Source: Gemmatimonadota bacterium
GTDB lineage: Bacteria; Gemmatimonadota; Gemmatimonadetes; Gemmatimonadales; GWC2-71-9
Direction of reading: 5' to 3'
Assembly (NCBI GenBank): GCA_003220985.1
Contig: QHTY01000206.1
Coordinates: 3,512-11,895, forward strand
DNA length: 8,384 nt
This document shows, in pieces, positions 1 through 6,996 of this stretch. Made by a program: the position numbers and the translations under genes. Every line of letters starts with the position of its first letter. Position 1 is the first letter of the stretch. The notes beneath the pieces are model-generated. The model was not told the origin of the DNA, searched no databases, and saw only the letters and a program-made list of their open reading frames with translations.

Positions 1-1763
1 ACCTGGCCGCGGCGCATTTGCTCGACGACTTCGCCGACCTGGGTGTGGATGTCCTGGACGAGCTCGCCGGCCTCGGCCGCCGCGTTCGCGCTCTGCTCGG
101 CCAGCCGGCGTACTTCGTCGGCGACGACGGCGAACCCCTTGCCGTGCTTGCCGGCCCGCGCCGCCTCGATCGCGGCGTTGAGCGACAAGAGATTCGTCAT
201 GTCGGCGAGCTCGCGGATCGACGCAATGAAGCCGGTGATGCGGCGGCTCACCTGGCCGAGCTGTTGGACCTTACTCGAGCTCTCGCCGACGAACGCCTTG
301 AGGGCGACGAGGCGTTCAATCGCTTCGCGAATCTGCGTGCGGTTGCGGCTGGCGACTTCGCTCGCCGCGGTCGAGGCGCGCGCCGCCCCGGCGCCATCAT
401 CGGACACGCGGCGGGACACCTGCGACAGGGTCTCTGTCGCTTCCAGACCGCCCGACACTGCCCCCTCTTCGCGACGCACGCCCTCGCGGATGACGCCCGT
501 GGATTGCGCCACCGCGGAGGCCACGCCCTTCAACGCTTCCGCGGTTTGCGCGATGGTCGCGAGCTGGCGAGTCATCCGCTCCACCGTCTCCACGAGCGGC
601 CGGCGCAGGTCGGTGATATGGACCGCCGTCGCGAGCTGGCTTGCGAAGGTGGTGATCGTCAGGATGTCCTGCCGACGATAGCAATTCTTCTTGTGATGCT
701 CGAGCTCCAGCGTGCCGATCACCTGATCCCCGAACTTGAGCGGGACGATCACGAGACTCTGGACCTCGAGGGGCGCGTCGGCGATCCGCTTGTCCCGGGT
801 GATGTCATCGATCACGACGGTCTCGCCACTGGTCGCCACGGCCTGCCGCAGGGCGACGGTATCCTGCGACGGCTCACGGCGTCCTTCGCGGCCTCGCTCC
901 GACCGGTGCACGAGCGACAGCACACTGTCCTGCAGCCGGTAGATACGGAAGTCGCCCCAGTCCACCAGCCGGTTCGCCAGGCGCTCGATCCGCTGGAACG
1001 AGTCCTGGAGACTGATGTTGGCGGTAATCACCGCTTCCATCGCGTGGATCTTGTTCAACTCCTCGGCGGAGATCGCCTCTTCGATCATCTGCTTGAGCAA
1101 GAGGCCGAGGAACGTGAGCACGAGCCCCACCAGCAGCCACGCACCGAACGACCAGGCGACCACCGCGCCGACGAAAATCGTCGCGGCGAGCAGCGTCGCC
1201 GCGTACGTGATCACTTCGTACCGCACGACCATCAGCCGCTCCGCCGGCTCGAGCTTGGCGCGGATGATGAGACTGAAGTAGAAGAGCACGCGGCCGAACA
1301 CGAAGTAGGCGAGCGCGTAGCCCGCCAGCGCGGGCAGGAGCTCGATGTTGAGGACCGGCACGCCGTTCGGCATGTCGAGCCACTCCAGCGCCGCCGCGTA
1401 CACCCCGTAGGCCGCGACGAGCGTGATGACCTCCCGTCCCAGATTGATCCACGAGACTCGCAGCGGCTTGCGTTGCCACGCCGAATCGGTGACGAGCGTC
1501 GCACCGGCGATCGCCAGGGCGGTCGCGGGTACACCGACAAGCAGACTACCGGCCAGTCCGACGAGCGCGGTCTGCGTGAGATAGGAGTACTTGCTGAGCG
1601 GGACGGACAGGCCGCGCAGCGCCACCGCCGCGCCGAACAGCACGACGATTTCGGGGATTTGCGCCAGCCAGCGGTGGTCGGCGCTGAGGACGGCGACGAG
1701 CAGCGCGGTGCCGACCCACGCCAGCGCCTGACTGTAGAGGCTGACGAACCGGGCGACCTTCAT
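1..1763 (-). CDS. Membrane-anchored GAF and methyl-accepting chemotaxis (MCP) signalling-domain protein, 3' end outside window
   Basis: The reading frame is open from the ATG at 1763 to the window edge, giving 587 residues with no stop. Residues 12-224 are strongly hydrophobic and hold about seven membrane segments (roughly 14-27, 36-52, 62-91, 111-127, 143-167, 183-204, 206-224). Residues ~250-385 look like a GAF domain, including 'VIVPLKFGDQVIGTLELEHH'. From ~400 a long helical region leads to the MCP hairpin tip near 520-560, with 'MTNLLSLNAAIEAARAG' and 'GKGFAVVADEVRRLAEQS'. MCP domains normally control CheA kinase through CheW. No HAMP domain and no large periplasmic ligand domain is evident, so sensing is probably through the membrane part or the GAF domain. 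The ATG overlaps the trpA stop as ATGA and no good Shine-Dalgarno precedes it, so translation probably depends on coupling to trpA. The ligand and the output are unknown. It could act outside chemotaxis. Confidence 0.88.
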   Translation of the reverse strand, partial: MKVARFVSLYSQALAWVGTALLVAVLSADHRWLAQIPEIVVLFGAAVALRGLSVPLSKYSYLTQTALVGLAGSLLVGVPATALAIAGATLVTDSAWQRKPLRVSWINLGREVITLVAAYGVYAAALEWLDMPNGVPVLNIELLPALAGYALAYFVFGRVLFYFSLIIRAKLEPAERLMVVRYEVITYAATLLAATIFVGAVVAWSFGAWLLVGLVLTFLGLLLKQMIEEAISAEELNKIHAMEAVITANISLQDSFQRIERLANRLVDWGDFRIYRLQDSVLSLVHRSERGREGRREPSQDTVALRQAVATSGETVVIDDITRDKRIADAPLEVQSLVIVPLKFGDQVIGTLELEHHKKNCYRRQDILTITTFASQLATAVHITDLRRPLVETVERMTRQLATIAQTAEALKGVASAVAQSTGVIREGVRREEGAVSGGLEATETLSQVSRRVSDDGAGAARASTAASEVASRNRTQIREAIERLVALKAFVGESSSKVQQLGQVSRRITGFIASIRELADMTNLLSLNAAIEAARAGKHGKGFAVVADEVRRLAEQSANAAAEAGELVQDIHTQVGEVVEQMRRGQ

Positions 1764-2542
1764 CCGTGCACCGCGGCGGCCAGGTCGCGCGTCAACCGCT
1801 CCAGGCCGGCCACGCCGTCCTGCGCCAGCGCGTCCAGCAGCGCGCTGCCCACCACGACGCCATCCGCGGCGCGCGCCGCCGCGGCCGCCTGCGCCGGTGT
1901 GCTGATTCCGAATCCGACGGCCACCGGAAGTCGTGTGACGGCGCGAATGCGCCGGACCTGCGCATCCAGGTCGGCCGGCACCGTGTCACGCGCCCCCGTG
2001 ACCCCGAGCCGCGAGATCAGGTACACGAACCCGGTGGCGCCTGACACTGCGGTCTCTAGTCGTCGGTCATCAGTTGTCGGTGCGACCAGGCGAATCAGGT
2101 CGAGAGCGCTATCGCGAACCGTCTGTTCGACCGCCGGATCGGCGCCCGCGGGGAGATCGGTGAGCAACACGCCCGCCGCGCCTGCGGCGCGCGCTGCTTC
2201 GACGAATCGCGGCATCCCGAAGGAGAGCACGGGATTCAAGTACGTCATGATGATGATGGGGATCGGGCTGTCCGCTTTGCGGACCAGCTCCAGGACGCGC
2301 GGCACCGTCATCCCCTGCTCCAGGGCCGCCTGTGTCGTCCGCTGAATCGTCGGTCCATCCGCGAGCGGATCCGAGAAGGGCACGCCCACCTCGACGAAAT
2401 CCGCTCCGGCGGCCGCGACGGCCCGGATCGCTTCGAGCGAGCGGGTGAAATCGGGAAAACCGGCGGTCAGGTAGGGAATCAGCGCACGTGACGTGCCGAG
2501 CGCCCGCCACCGTGCCTTGATGGAGGAGGCCGGCTCAGACAA
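1760..2542 (-). CDS. trpA: Tryptophan synthase alpha subunit
   Basis: TrpA cleaves indole-3-glycerol phosphate to indole and glyceraldehyde 3-phosphate and passes indole to TrpB in the alpha2beta2 complex. Family signatures are 'ALIPYLTAGFPDF', 'FVEVGVPFSDPLADGPTIQ' (catalytic Glu51 and Asp62 here, equivalent to Glu49 and Asp60 of the enteric enzyme), 'MTYLNPVLSFG', 'GVLLTDLPAGAD', 'GFVYLISRLGVTGAR' and 'VAVGFGIST'. The start is uncertain. Between the HD-GYP stop and the conserved 'ALIPY' there is no in-frame ATG, GTG or TTG. The nearest usable codon is a TTG at 2542, which overlaps the HD-GYP stop by 8 bases and gives 260 residues, normal for the family. An ATG exists at 2716, but it would add about 58 residues, low-complexity and Arg/Ser-rich, which are an out-of-frame shadow of the HD-GYP gene. 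The stop overlaps the next gene's ATG (ATGA). Function is certain; only the 5' end is in doubt. Confidence 0.95.
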   Translation of the reverse strand: MSEPASSIKARWRALGTSRALIPYLTAGFPDFTRSLEAIRAVAAAGADFVEVGVPFSDPLADGPTIQRTTQAALEQGMTVPRVLELVRKADSPIPIIIMTYLNPVLSFGMPRFVEAARAAGAAGVLLTDLPAGADPAVEQTVRDSALDLIRLVAPTTDDRRLETAVSGATGFVYLISRLGVTGARDTVPADLDAQVRRIRAVTRLPVAVGFGISTPAQAAAAARAADGVVVGSALLDALAQDGVAGLERLTRDLAAAVHG

Positions 2543-4007
2543 AGTAGTCGCTGACGTTGATCCCGTATTTGACAGGGTCGGTGACCTTGACGATGGTGCG
2601 CGGATAGCTGCCGTTCGCGTCCTTCTCTGAAAGATCGACGATCGTGCCCGGCGTGAGTAGCGCGCCGTCGGGGGTGGTGACCAGGCGCACCACCGGTCGG
2701 TGGACGTGCGCCACATCGGGGTTCGCGCTGTGGACCAGCGCCACTTCGTAGGTATCGAGAATGACGCACGTGCCCACGGGGTAGATCCCGATCAGGTTGA
2801 TAAACGCCTTCACCACGACCGGATCATAGCCGCGCCGGGGGTTCTCCCACATCTCCTTGAGCACTTGATCGGGCTGAATCGGCACGGTCTGATACACACG
2901 GCGGCTCGTCGCCGCATCGAACCCGTCGGCCACCGCGATGATCTTGGAGTAGATCGAGAGCTGCCGGCCGCGGATCGACTTCGGGTAGCCCGTCAGGTCG
3001 ATCTTCATGTGGTGTTCGTACGCGGCCACCATCCCGCGGTAGGGGATCTCTCCGTAGCCGCGCAACCCGAACAGCGTCAGCACACCCAGCCAGGGGTGAG
3101 CCTGCATGATCCGCCATTCTTCTTCGGTCAAGCCCCCTTCCTTATTTAGGACCTCCAAGGGCACGCGAGACTTGCCGACATCGTGGAACAACGCCGACAT
3201 GCCGAGATCGTAGAGCTGCAGCTTCGTAAGCCCGAGCTTGCGCCCCAGCGCCACCGAGAAGATGCAGACGTTCACGGAATGCGTGAACGTGTACTCATCA
3301 TAGTCGCGGAGTGTGGTCAAGCCGACCAGCGATGACTCATTGTTGAGCACCTGATCGACGATGGCCTGCACCGCGCGCTTCACCTTCTTCACGTTGGCGG
3401 TGCGGCCCATGCGAATGCTGTTGATGACCTCTTTGGTCACCGCCACCGAGCGCGCGTAGGTCCGCTTCGCCGCTTCCTTTTGCCGTTCCTCCTCTTCGAC
3501 GTCCTCCTCGGCTTCGAGCGGCGGCTCGACACTGATGTGTGAGACGGCGCCGTCGGTCAGCTTCTGCGACAGCTCGAACAGCTTGTTGGGGTTGGCTTCC
3601 TTCGCGGCGTAGGCGAGCAACAGCGAGACGAAGATCTGGAGCTGTTTGCGGTCCACCCCCTCGTCGACCCGCACGGCGCCGATGCCGCATTGCTGGAGGA
3701 CACCCAGGATGTGCGAAAAGGAGGCGTAGTTGTCGAGATCGAGGCGCAGCCGCGTCGAGTTTACGAAGATGAACTCGCCCTGGATCCGGACCTCGAGCTC
3801 GCGCTCGACATCGAGCAACTGTTTCGTGGTCGCCGCCAGATCGTCGAGCGCCTTTTGCACCTGGGCGTTCTCGATCGGATAGAGCTTCAGCGAGCGGAAG
3901 GCGGTGTACAGCACGACGAGGAAGTCCCGGCCGGCATGCCGGAGGAAACCGTCCGTGGTTTGGACGGTCTCCAGCATCGACAGCCGTTTCCCGCCTGGCG
4001 CCGTCAT
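2535..4007 (-). CDS. HD-GYP domain protein, probable cyclic-di-GMP phosphodiesterase
   Basis: 490 residues with no membrane segment or signal peptide. Residues ~28-131 form an N-terminal domain that resembles the start of the upstream HEAT-repeat protein. Residues ~165-185 are an acidic, charged linker. Residues ~190-420 are an HD-GYP domain with the expected metal ligands: H243 ('FTHSVNV'), H275-D276 ('LFHDVGKS'), H304 ('AHPWLG'), H332-H333, the GYP triad at 340-342, and D361 ('AVADGFDA'). HD-GYP enzymes hydrolyse cyclic di-GMP and some act on other cyclic dinucleotides. The usual 'HHExxDGxGYP' reads 'HHMKIDLTGYP', so the glutamate and the glycine after the aspartate are replaced. A C-terminal segment (~425-490) resembles the tail of other HD-GYP proteins. 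The ATG overlaps the HEAT gene stop (ATGA) and has a GGGAGG Shine-Dalgarno about 9 bases upstream. No receiver domain is present. Activity is likely but not shown. Confidence 0.92.
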   Translation of the reverse strand: MTAPGGKRLSMLETVQTTDGFLRHAGRDFLVVLYTAFRSLKLYPIENAQVQKALDDLAATTKQLLDVERELEVRIQGEFIFVNSTRLRLDLDNYASFSHILGVLQQCGIGAVRVDEGVDRKQLQIFVSLLLAYAAKEANPNKLFELSQKLTDGAVSHISVEPPLEAEEDVEEEERQKEAAKRTYARSVAVTKEVINSIRMGRTANVKKVKRAVQAIVDQVLNNESSLVGLTTLRDYDEYTFTHSVNVCIFSVALGRKLGLTKLQLYDLGMSALFHDVGKSRVPLEVLNKEGGLTEEEWRIMQAHPWLGVLTLFGLRGYGEIPYRGMVAAYEHHMKIDLTGYPKSIRGRQLSIYSKIIAVADGFDAATSRRVYQTVPIQPDQVLKEMWENPRRGYDPVVVKAFINLIGIYPVGTCVILDTYEVALVHSANPDVAHVHRPVVRLVTTPDGALLTPGTIVDLSEKDANGSYPRTIVKVTDPVKYGINVSDYFV

Positions 4008-5677
4008 GATGCCGGTCCTCCCACGTCGCGCAGCGCGCGGCTCACCGCGTTGCGCACGAGCGGCTCCTTATCCTGGGTCACCTTCTGCAGGATTTCCCGC
4101 GCCGCCGGCGAGCGAATCTTGCCGAGCGCCATCGCGGCGCAGGCGCGCGTCTCCGGATCCGCCTTGCGGGCCAGCAGGCCGCCCCTGGCGACGAGCAGCT
4201 TTTCGAGCGTCGGAATACCGGACTCGCCAGCCAGGGCGCCGTACGCCTCGAAGAAGGCCATCTTCTCGGTCAGATCGGCGTCTTTGAGCTTGCCGCCCGT
4301 CACGGCGGCCTCGATGCGCGAAAAGGCGTTGCGGTGGCCCCGCTGGCCCAGAAACTTCACCGCGGTGATGCGCACATCGCGCTCCTGGTCCTCAATCGCC
4401 TTTTCCAGGAGACGCGTCGCGCCGGGGGTGCCGATGGTCGTGAGCGCCTCTACGACGGCGAGCTTCAGCTCGCGTTCGCCCCGTTCGAGCAGCGCACCCA
4501 TGCCGTCTGGCGCGCCCGGGAGCTTGAGCCGGCCGGCGAGCCGTACCATCTCCAGCTGCACGGCCGGATCGGCGCTCGCAAGGGCTTTCAGGACTTCTGC
4601 CGCATGGGACTGCGCCAGCCGCTCGGCGGAGCCCTGCACCAGACTCCGCACCCGCTCGTTGGTCAGCTTCGGCAGCCACCCCATCAACGTCCCGAGCGCT
4701 TCGGCGCGGAGCTCGCTGAACAGCTCGCTCAGCTCCGCTTCGGTCGGGTGACTCGTCGCCTCGTCGAGCGATTGCAGCAGCTGTGACAGCGCGTCGGTTT
4801 GAGACAGCCGGGCCGGGAGCCCTTCCAGGATTTGCCGATGTTCCGGAATCAGCTCGCGGGCGCGCTGCAGGATGACCTTGCACTCGCGCAAGATGAAGGC
4901 GACGGAGCGGAAATCGCTGGCGCCGAGCAGATACGGAATGAAGTTCTCGACGATGGACAGCAGCTCGGCGCGGACCGTGCCGTACGTCTGCAGCTCGAGC
5001 AAGTCGAACAGCATCGCGAGCACATTGCCGCGCAGGTCCTGTGCGTATTCCCGCTCGACTTCCTTGTGGAGATACTCGATCTCCTTGTCGTCGAGGAAAT
5101 AGAGCGTCGTGTCGAAGTCGTCGATCGACACGAGTCCTTCGCGCTTGGGGGGCGCTTCTTCTTCGACCTGCCGGCGGACGGTCGCCGCATCCGCGGAGCC
5201 CCCGTCCCCGCCCGGGGTCCCGCCGCCGCCGATCGTGGGCGCGCCTTTCTCCGAATGCTCGATCGGCACCGCGTTCTCGCTCGCGAGCTCGCGGAACGTG
5301 TAGGTGACGAACTGGAAGTCTTCCGCCCAGAGCAAGGTCAGTAGATCGTCTGGTGCGTCCGCTTGGAGGTTCTTCGCCTGCTGCAGCACCGTCAGGAAGC
5401 GGACGATCTCCGTGTCTTCGATGCCGAGCTTGAACGTGAGCGACCGCACGCCGTCCTTGTACAGCGTCCACGCGATGCTTTCGTTGCGCTGGTCCTGGCT
5501 GTAGACGGAGTGATCCTCCCAACGCATCTCCGTTTCGCCGATGTCGAAGATCAGCTGTTCGGTCGACTGCCAGATCTGGCGAAAGGCGGTTCGGATATTG
5601 TCGACGGCGCGCTGGTAGACGGGATTGTTCGGCAGATACAACTGCGTCGCCCGCATCCCCTTGCTGATGACCTGCAT
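4004..5677 (-). CDS. HEAT-repeat protein with an N-terminal domain shared with the HD-GYP neighbour
   Basis: 557 residues from the ATG at 5677, soluble, of unknown function. Residues 1-~100 resemble residues ~28-131 of the HD-GYP protein encoded next. A Gly-rich, disordered-looking linker follows (~145-165), then a largely helical middle (~185-350). From ~350 to the end there are HEAT-like helical pairs, for example 'ELKLAVVEALTTIGTPGATR', 'RDVRITAVKFLGQRGHRNAF', 'ETRACAAMALGKIRSPAARE' and 'PLVRNAVSRALRDVG'. HEAT arrays usually act as protein-binding scaffolds, so a scaffold or adaptor for the HD-GYP protein is a reasonable inference. No catalytic motif is seen. The start may lie further upstream: an in-frame CTG at 5740 overlaps the trpB stop as CTGA, has GGGAG about 7 bases before it, and would add 21 residues that complete a helix matched in the HD-GYP protein. 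The stop overlaps the HD-GYP start by 4 bases. Confidence 0.85.
   Translation of the reverse strand: MQVISKGMRATQLYLPNNPVYQRAVDNIRTAFRQIWQSTEQLIFDIGETEMRWEDHSVYSQDQRNESIAWTLYKDGVRSLTFKLGIEDTEIVRFLTVLQQAKNLQADAPDDLLTLLWAEDFQFVTYTFRELASENAVPIEHSEKGAPTIGGGGTPGGDGGSADAATVRRQVEEEAPPKREGLVSIDDFDTTLYFLDDKEIEYLHKEVEREYAQDLRGNVLAMLFDLLELQTYGTVRAELLSIVENFIPYLLGASDFRSVAFILRECKVILQRARELIPEHRQILEGLPARLSQTDALSQLLQSLDEATSHPTEAELSELFSELRAEALGTLMGWLPKLTNERVRSLVQGSAERLAQSHAAEVLKALASADPAVQLEMVRLAGRLKLPGAPDGMGALLERGERELKLAVVEALTTIGTPGATRLLEKAIEDQERDVRITAVKFLGQRGHRNAFSRIEAAVTGGKLKDADLTEKMAFFEAYGALAGESGIPTLEKLLVARGGLLARKADPETRACAAMALGKIRSPAAREILQKVTQDKEPLVRNAVSRALRDVGGPAS
4017..4022 (-). promoter_or_regulatory. 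Ribosome binding site of the HD-GYP gene, inside the end of the HEAT gene
   Basis: GGGAGG on the minus strand lies about 9 bases before the ATG at 4007. It supports the ATGA-overlap start over the internal ATG ten codons later. Confidence 0.55.
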
Positions 5678-5736
5678 CAGCTCCTCGACCTGCGACGGCG
5701 GGAGGGCCAGCTCGGGGATCTGCGACGCGGGATTCG

Positions 5737-6915
5737 TCAGAGCGTTGCTCCCGTAAGCTCGGCGACCATGGCGACATCCTTGTCGCCGCGGCCGCTCAGG
5801 TTGATCAGGATGAGTTCGTCGGAGGCTCGCTTCGCCCGCATTACCCAGGCGATCGCGTGGGCGCTCTCGAGCGCCGGGAGGATGCCTTCTAGGCGCGAGA
5901 GGGCGGCGAAGGCGTCCAGGGCCTCCCGGTCCGTAACGGCTTCATACAATACGCGACCCGTGTCTTTCAGGTAAGCGTGTTCGGGGCCCACGCCCGGGTA
6001 ATCGAGCCCCGCCGAAACACTGTGCGCTGGCTGGACTTGTCCGTCGCCATCCTGCAACAGATAGCTCAGGCTGCCGTGAAAGACGCCCGGACGACCGGCG
6101 GCCAGCGTGGCGGCATGCCGCTGCGTTTTCATCCCTTCACCCGCGGCTTCCACGCCGACGAGCCGCACCGCCTTGTCCTCCAGGAAGGCCGAGAAAATGC
6201 CCATCGCGTTCGATCCGCCACCCACACACGCGACCACCGTGCTTGGCAGCCGGCCGATCTGCTCCAGCATCTGCGCGCGCGCCTCCCGTCCAATCACGGA
6301 TTGGAAATCGCGAACCAGCCGCGGAAAAGGGTCGGGCCCCACCACGGAGCCGATGATGTAATGCGTGGTCGTCACGTTCGTGACCCAATCGCGTAACGCT
6401 TCGTTCGTCGCATCCTTGAGCGTCCGCGTTCCCGACGTGACCGGCACCACCGTCGCGCCCATCAACTCCATGCGGTAGACGTTGAGCCGCTGCCGCCGCA
6501 TGTCTTCCTCGCCCATGTAGACGACACACTCGAGGCCAAACCGCGCGCACACCGTCGCGGTAGCGACGCCGTGCTGGCCGGCACCGGATTCCGCGATGAT
6601 GCGGCGCTTGTGCATCCGCTGCGCCAGCAGCACCTGTCCCAGCGTATTGTTGATCTTGTGCGCGCCGGTGTGGTTGAGATCCTCGCGCTTGAGTATGACG
6701 GAGGCACCAACCTGCGCGGACAGCCGGGGAACCGCTGTGATCGGCGTCGGGCGGCCGACGTAGTTCTTGAGGAGCGCTTCGAGCTCGGCCCAGAATCGCG
6801 AGTCGTTGCGAGCCGTGTCGTACACGCCTGCCAGCTCCTCGAGCGCGTGCATCAGCGTCTCGGGGACATAGCGGCCACCGTAGGGGCCGAATCTGCCTGT
6901 GGCTAGGTTAGTCAT
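5737..6915 (-). CDS. trpB: Tryptophan synthase beta subunit
   Basis: TrpB condenses indole with L-serine in a pyridoxal-phosphate reaction, the last step of tryptophan synthesis. From the ATG at 6915 the protein has 392 residues, typical of the family. The start 'MTNLATGRFGPYGGRYVPETL' matches the usual N-terminus. Landmarks are 'HTGAHKINNTLGQ' with the PLP lysine at K87, 'IIAESGAGQHG' with catalytic E109, the phosphate-binding loop 'GGGSNAMGIF', 'VSAGLDYPGVGPEH' and the C-terminal 'LINLSGRGDKDV'. K87 and E109 fall at the same numbers as in the enteric enzyme, which supports the chosen start. An upstream in-frame ATG at 6957 would translate part of the intergenic foldback repeat and is less likely. 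This is a regular TrpB1-type protein. It is separated from its partner trpA by two signalling-type genes, which is unusual. Confidence 0.97.
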   Translation of the reverse strand: MTNLATGRFGPYGGRYVPETLMHALEELAGVYDTARNDSRFWAELEALLKNYVGRPTPITAVPRLSAQVGASVILKREDLNHTGAHKINNTLGQVLLAQRMHKRRIIAESGAGQHGVATATVCARFGLECVVYMGEEDMRRQRLNVYRMELMGATVVPVTSGTRTLKDATNEALRDWVTNVTTTHYIIGSVVGPDPFPRLVRDFQSVIGREARAQMLEQIGRLPSTVVACVGGGSNAMGIFSAFLEDKAVRLVGVEAAGEGMKTQRHAATLAAGRPGVFHGSLSYLLQDGDGQVQPAHSVSAGLDYPGVGPEHAYLKDTGRVLYEAVTDREALDAFAALSRLEGILPALESAHAIAWVMRAKRASDELILINLSGRGDKDVAMVAELTGATL

Positions 6916-6930
6916 CACATCTTTCAGATT

Positions 6931-6983
6931 CACGTCGGCACGACTGCACGTCGGCACGACGTTCGTGCCGACATGCCGACGTG
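6931..6983. repeat. Repeat cluster with a strong hairpin between trpC and trpB
   Basis: CACGTCGGCACGAC occurs twice in direct orientation (6931-6944 and 6947-6960). The second copy is followed by its inverted counterpart: GTCGGCACGA (6950-6959) and TCGTGCCGAC (6963-6972) form a perfect 10-bp stem with a three-base loop. GCCGACGTG at 6975-6983 can pair with CACGTCGGC in either direct copy (6931-6939 or 6947-6955), so alternative folds are possible. No U-run follows in the trpC-to-trpB direction, so it is not a standard terminator. It may be an RNA-processing or stability element, a protein-binding site or a REP-like sequence. Confidence 0.7.
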
Positions 6984-6996
6984 AGACGTGCGACTA

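Noticed and set aside
18..2345. A 775-residue open frame on the plus strand
   Set aside because: It is antisense to the MCP-type gene and trpA, Arg/Asp/His-rich with no recognisable domain. Long stop-free antisense frames are expected in GC-rich coding DNA.
4392..5777. A 461-residue minus-strand frame overlapping the HEAT gene
   Set aside because: It is a different reading frame of the same DNA with Arg/Ala/Gly-rich, low-complexity translation. The HEAT frame has conserved helical repeats and fits the gene junctions.
6916..6957. Upstream ATG giving a 14-residue longer TrpB
   Set aside because: The extension translates the foldback repeat and does not look like TrpB. The ATG at 6915 puts the PLP lysine at K87 and the catalytic Glu at 109, as in the reference enzyme.
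6931..6983. CRISPR-like or intrinsic terminator reading of the repeat cluster
   Set aside because: There are only two direct copies, with a 2-base gap and no spacers, so it is not a CRISPR array. No U-run follows the hairpin, so it is not a standard terminator.
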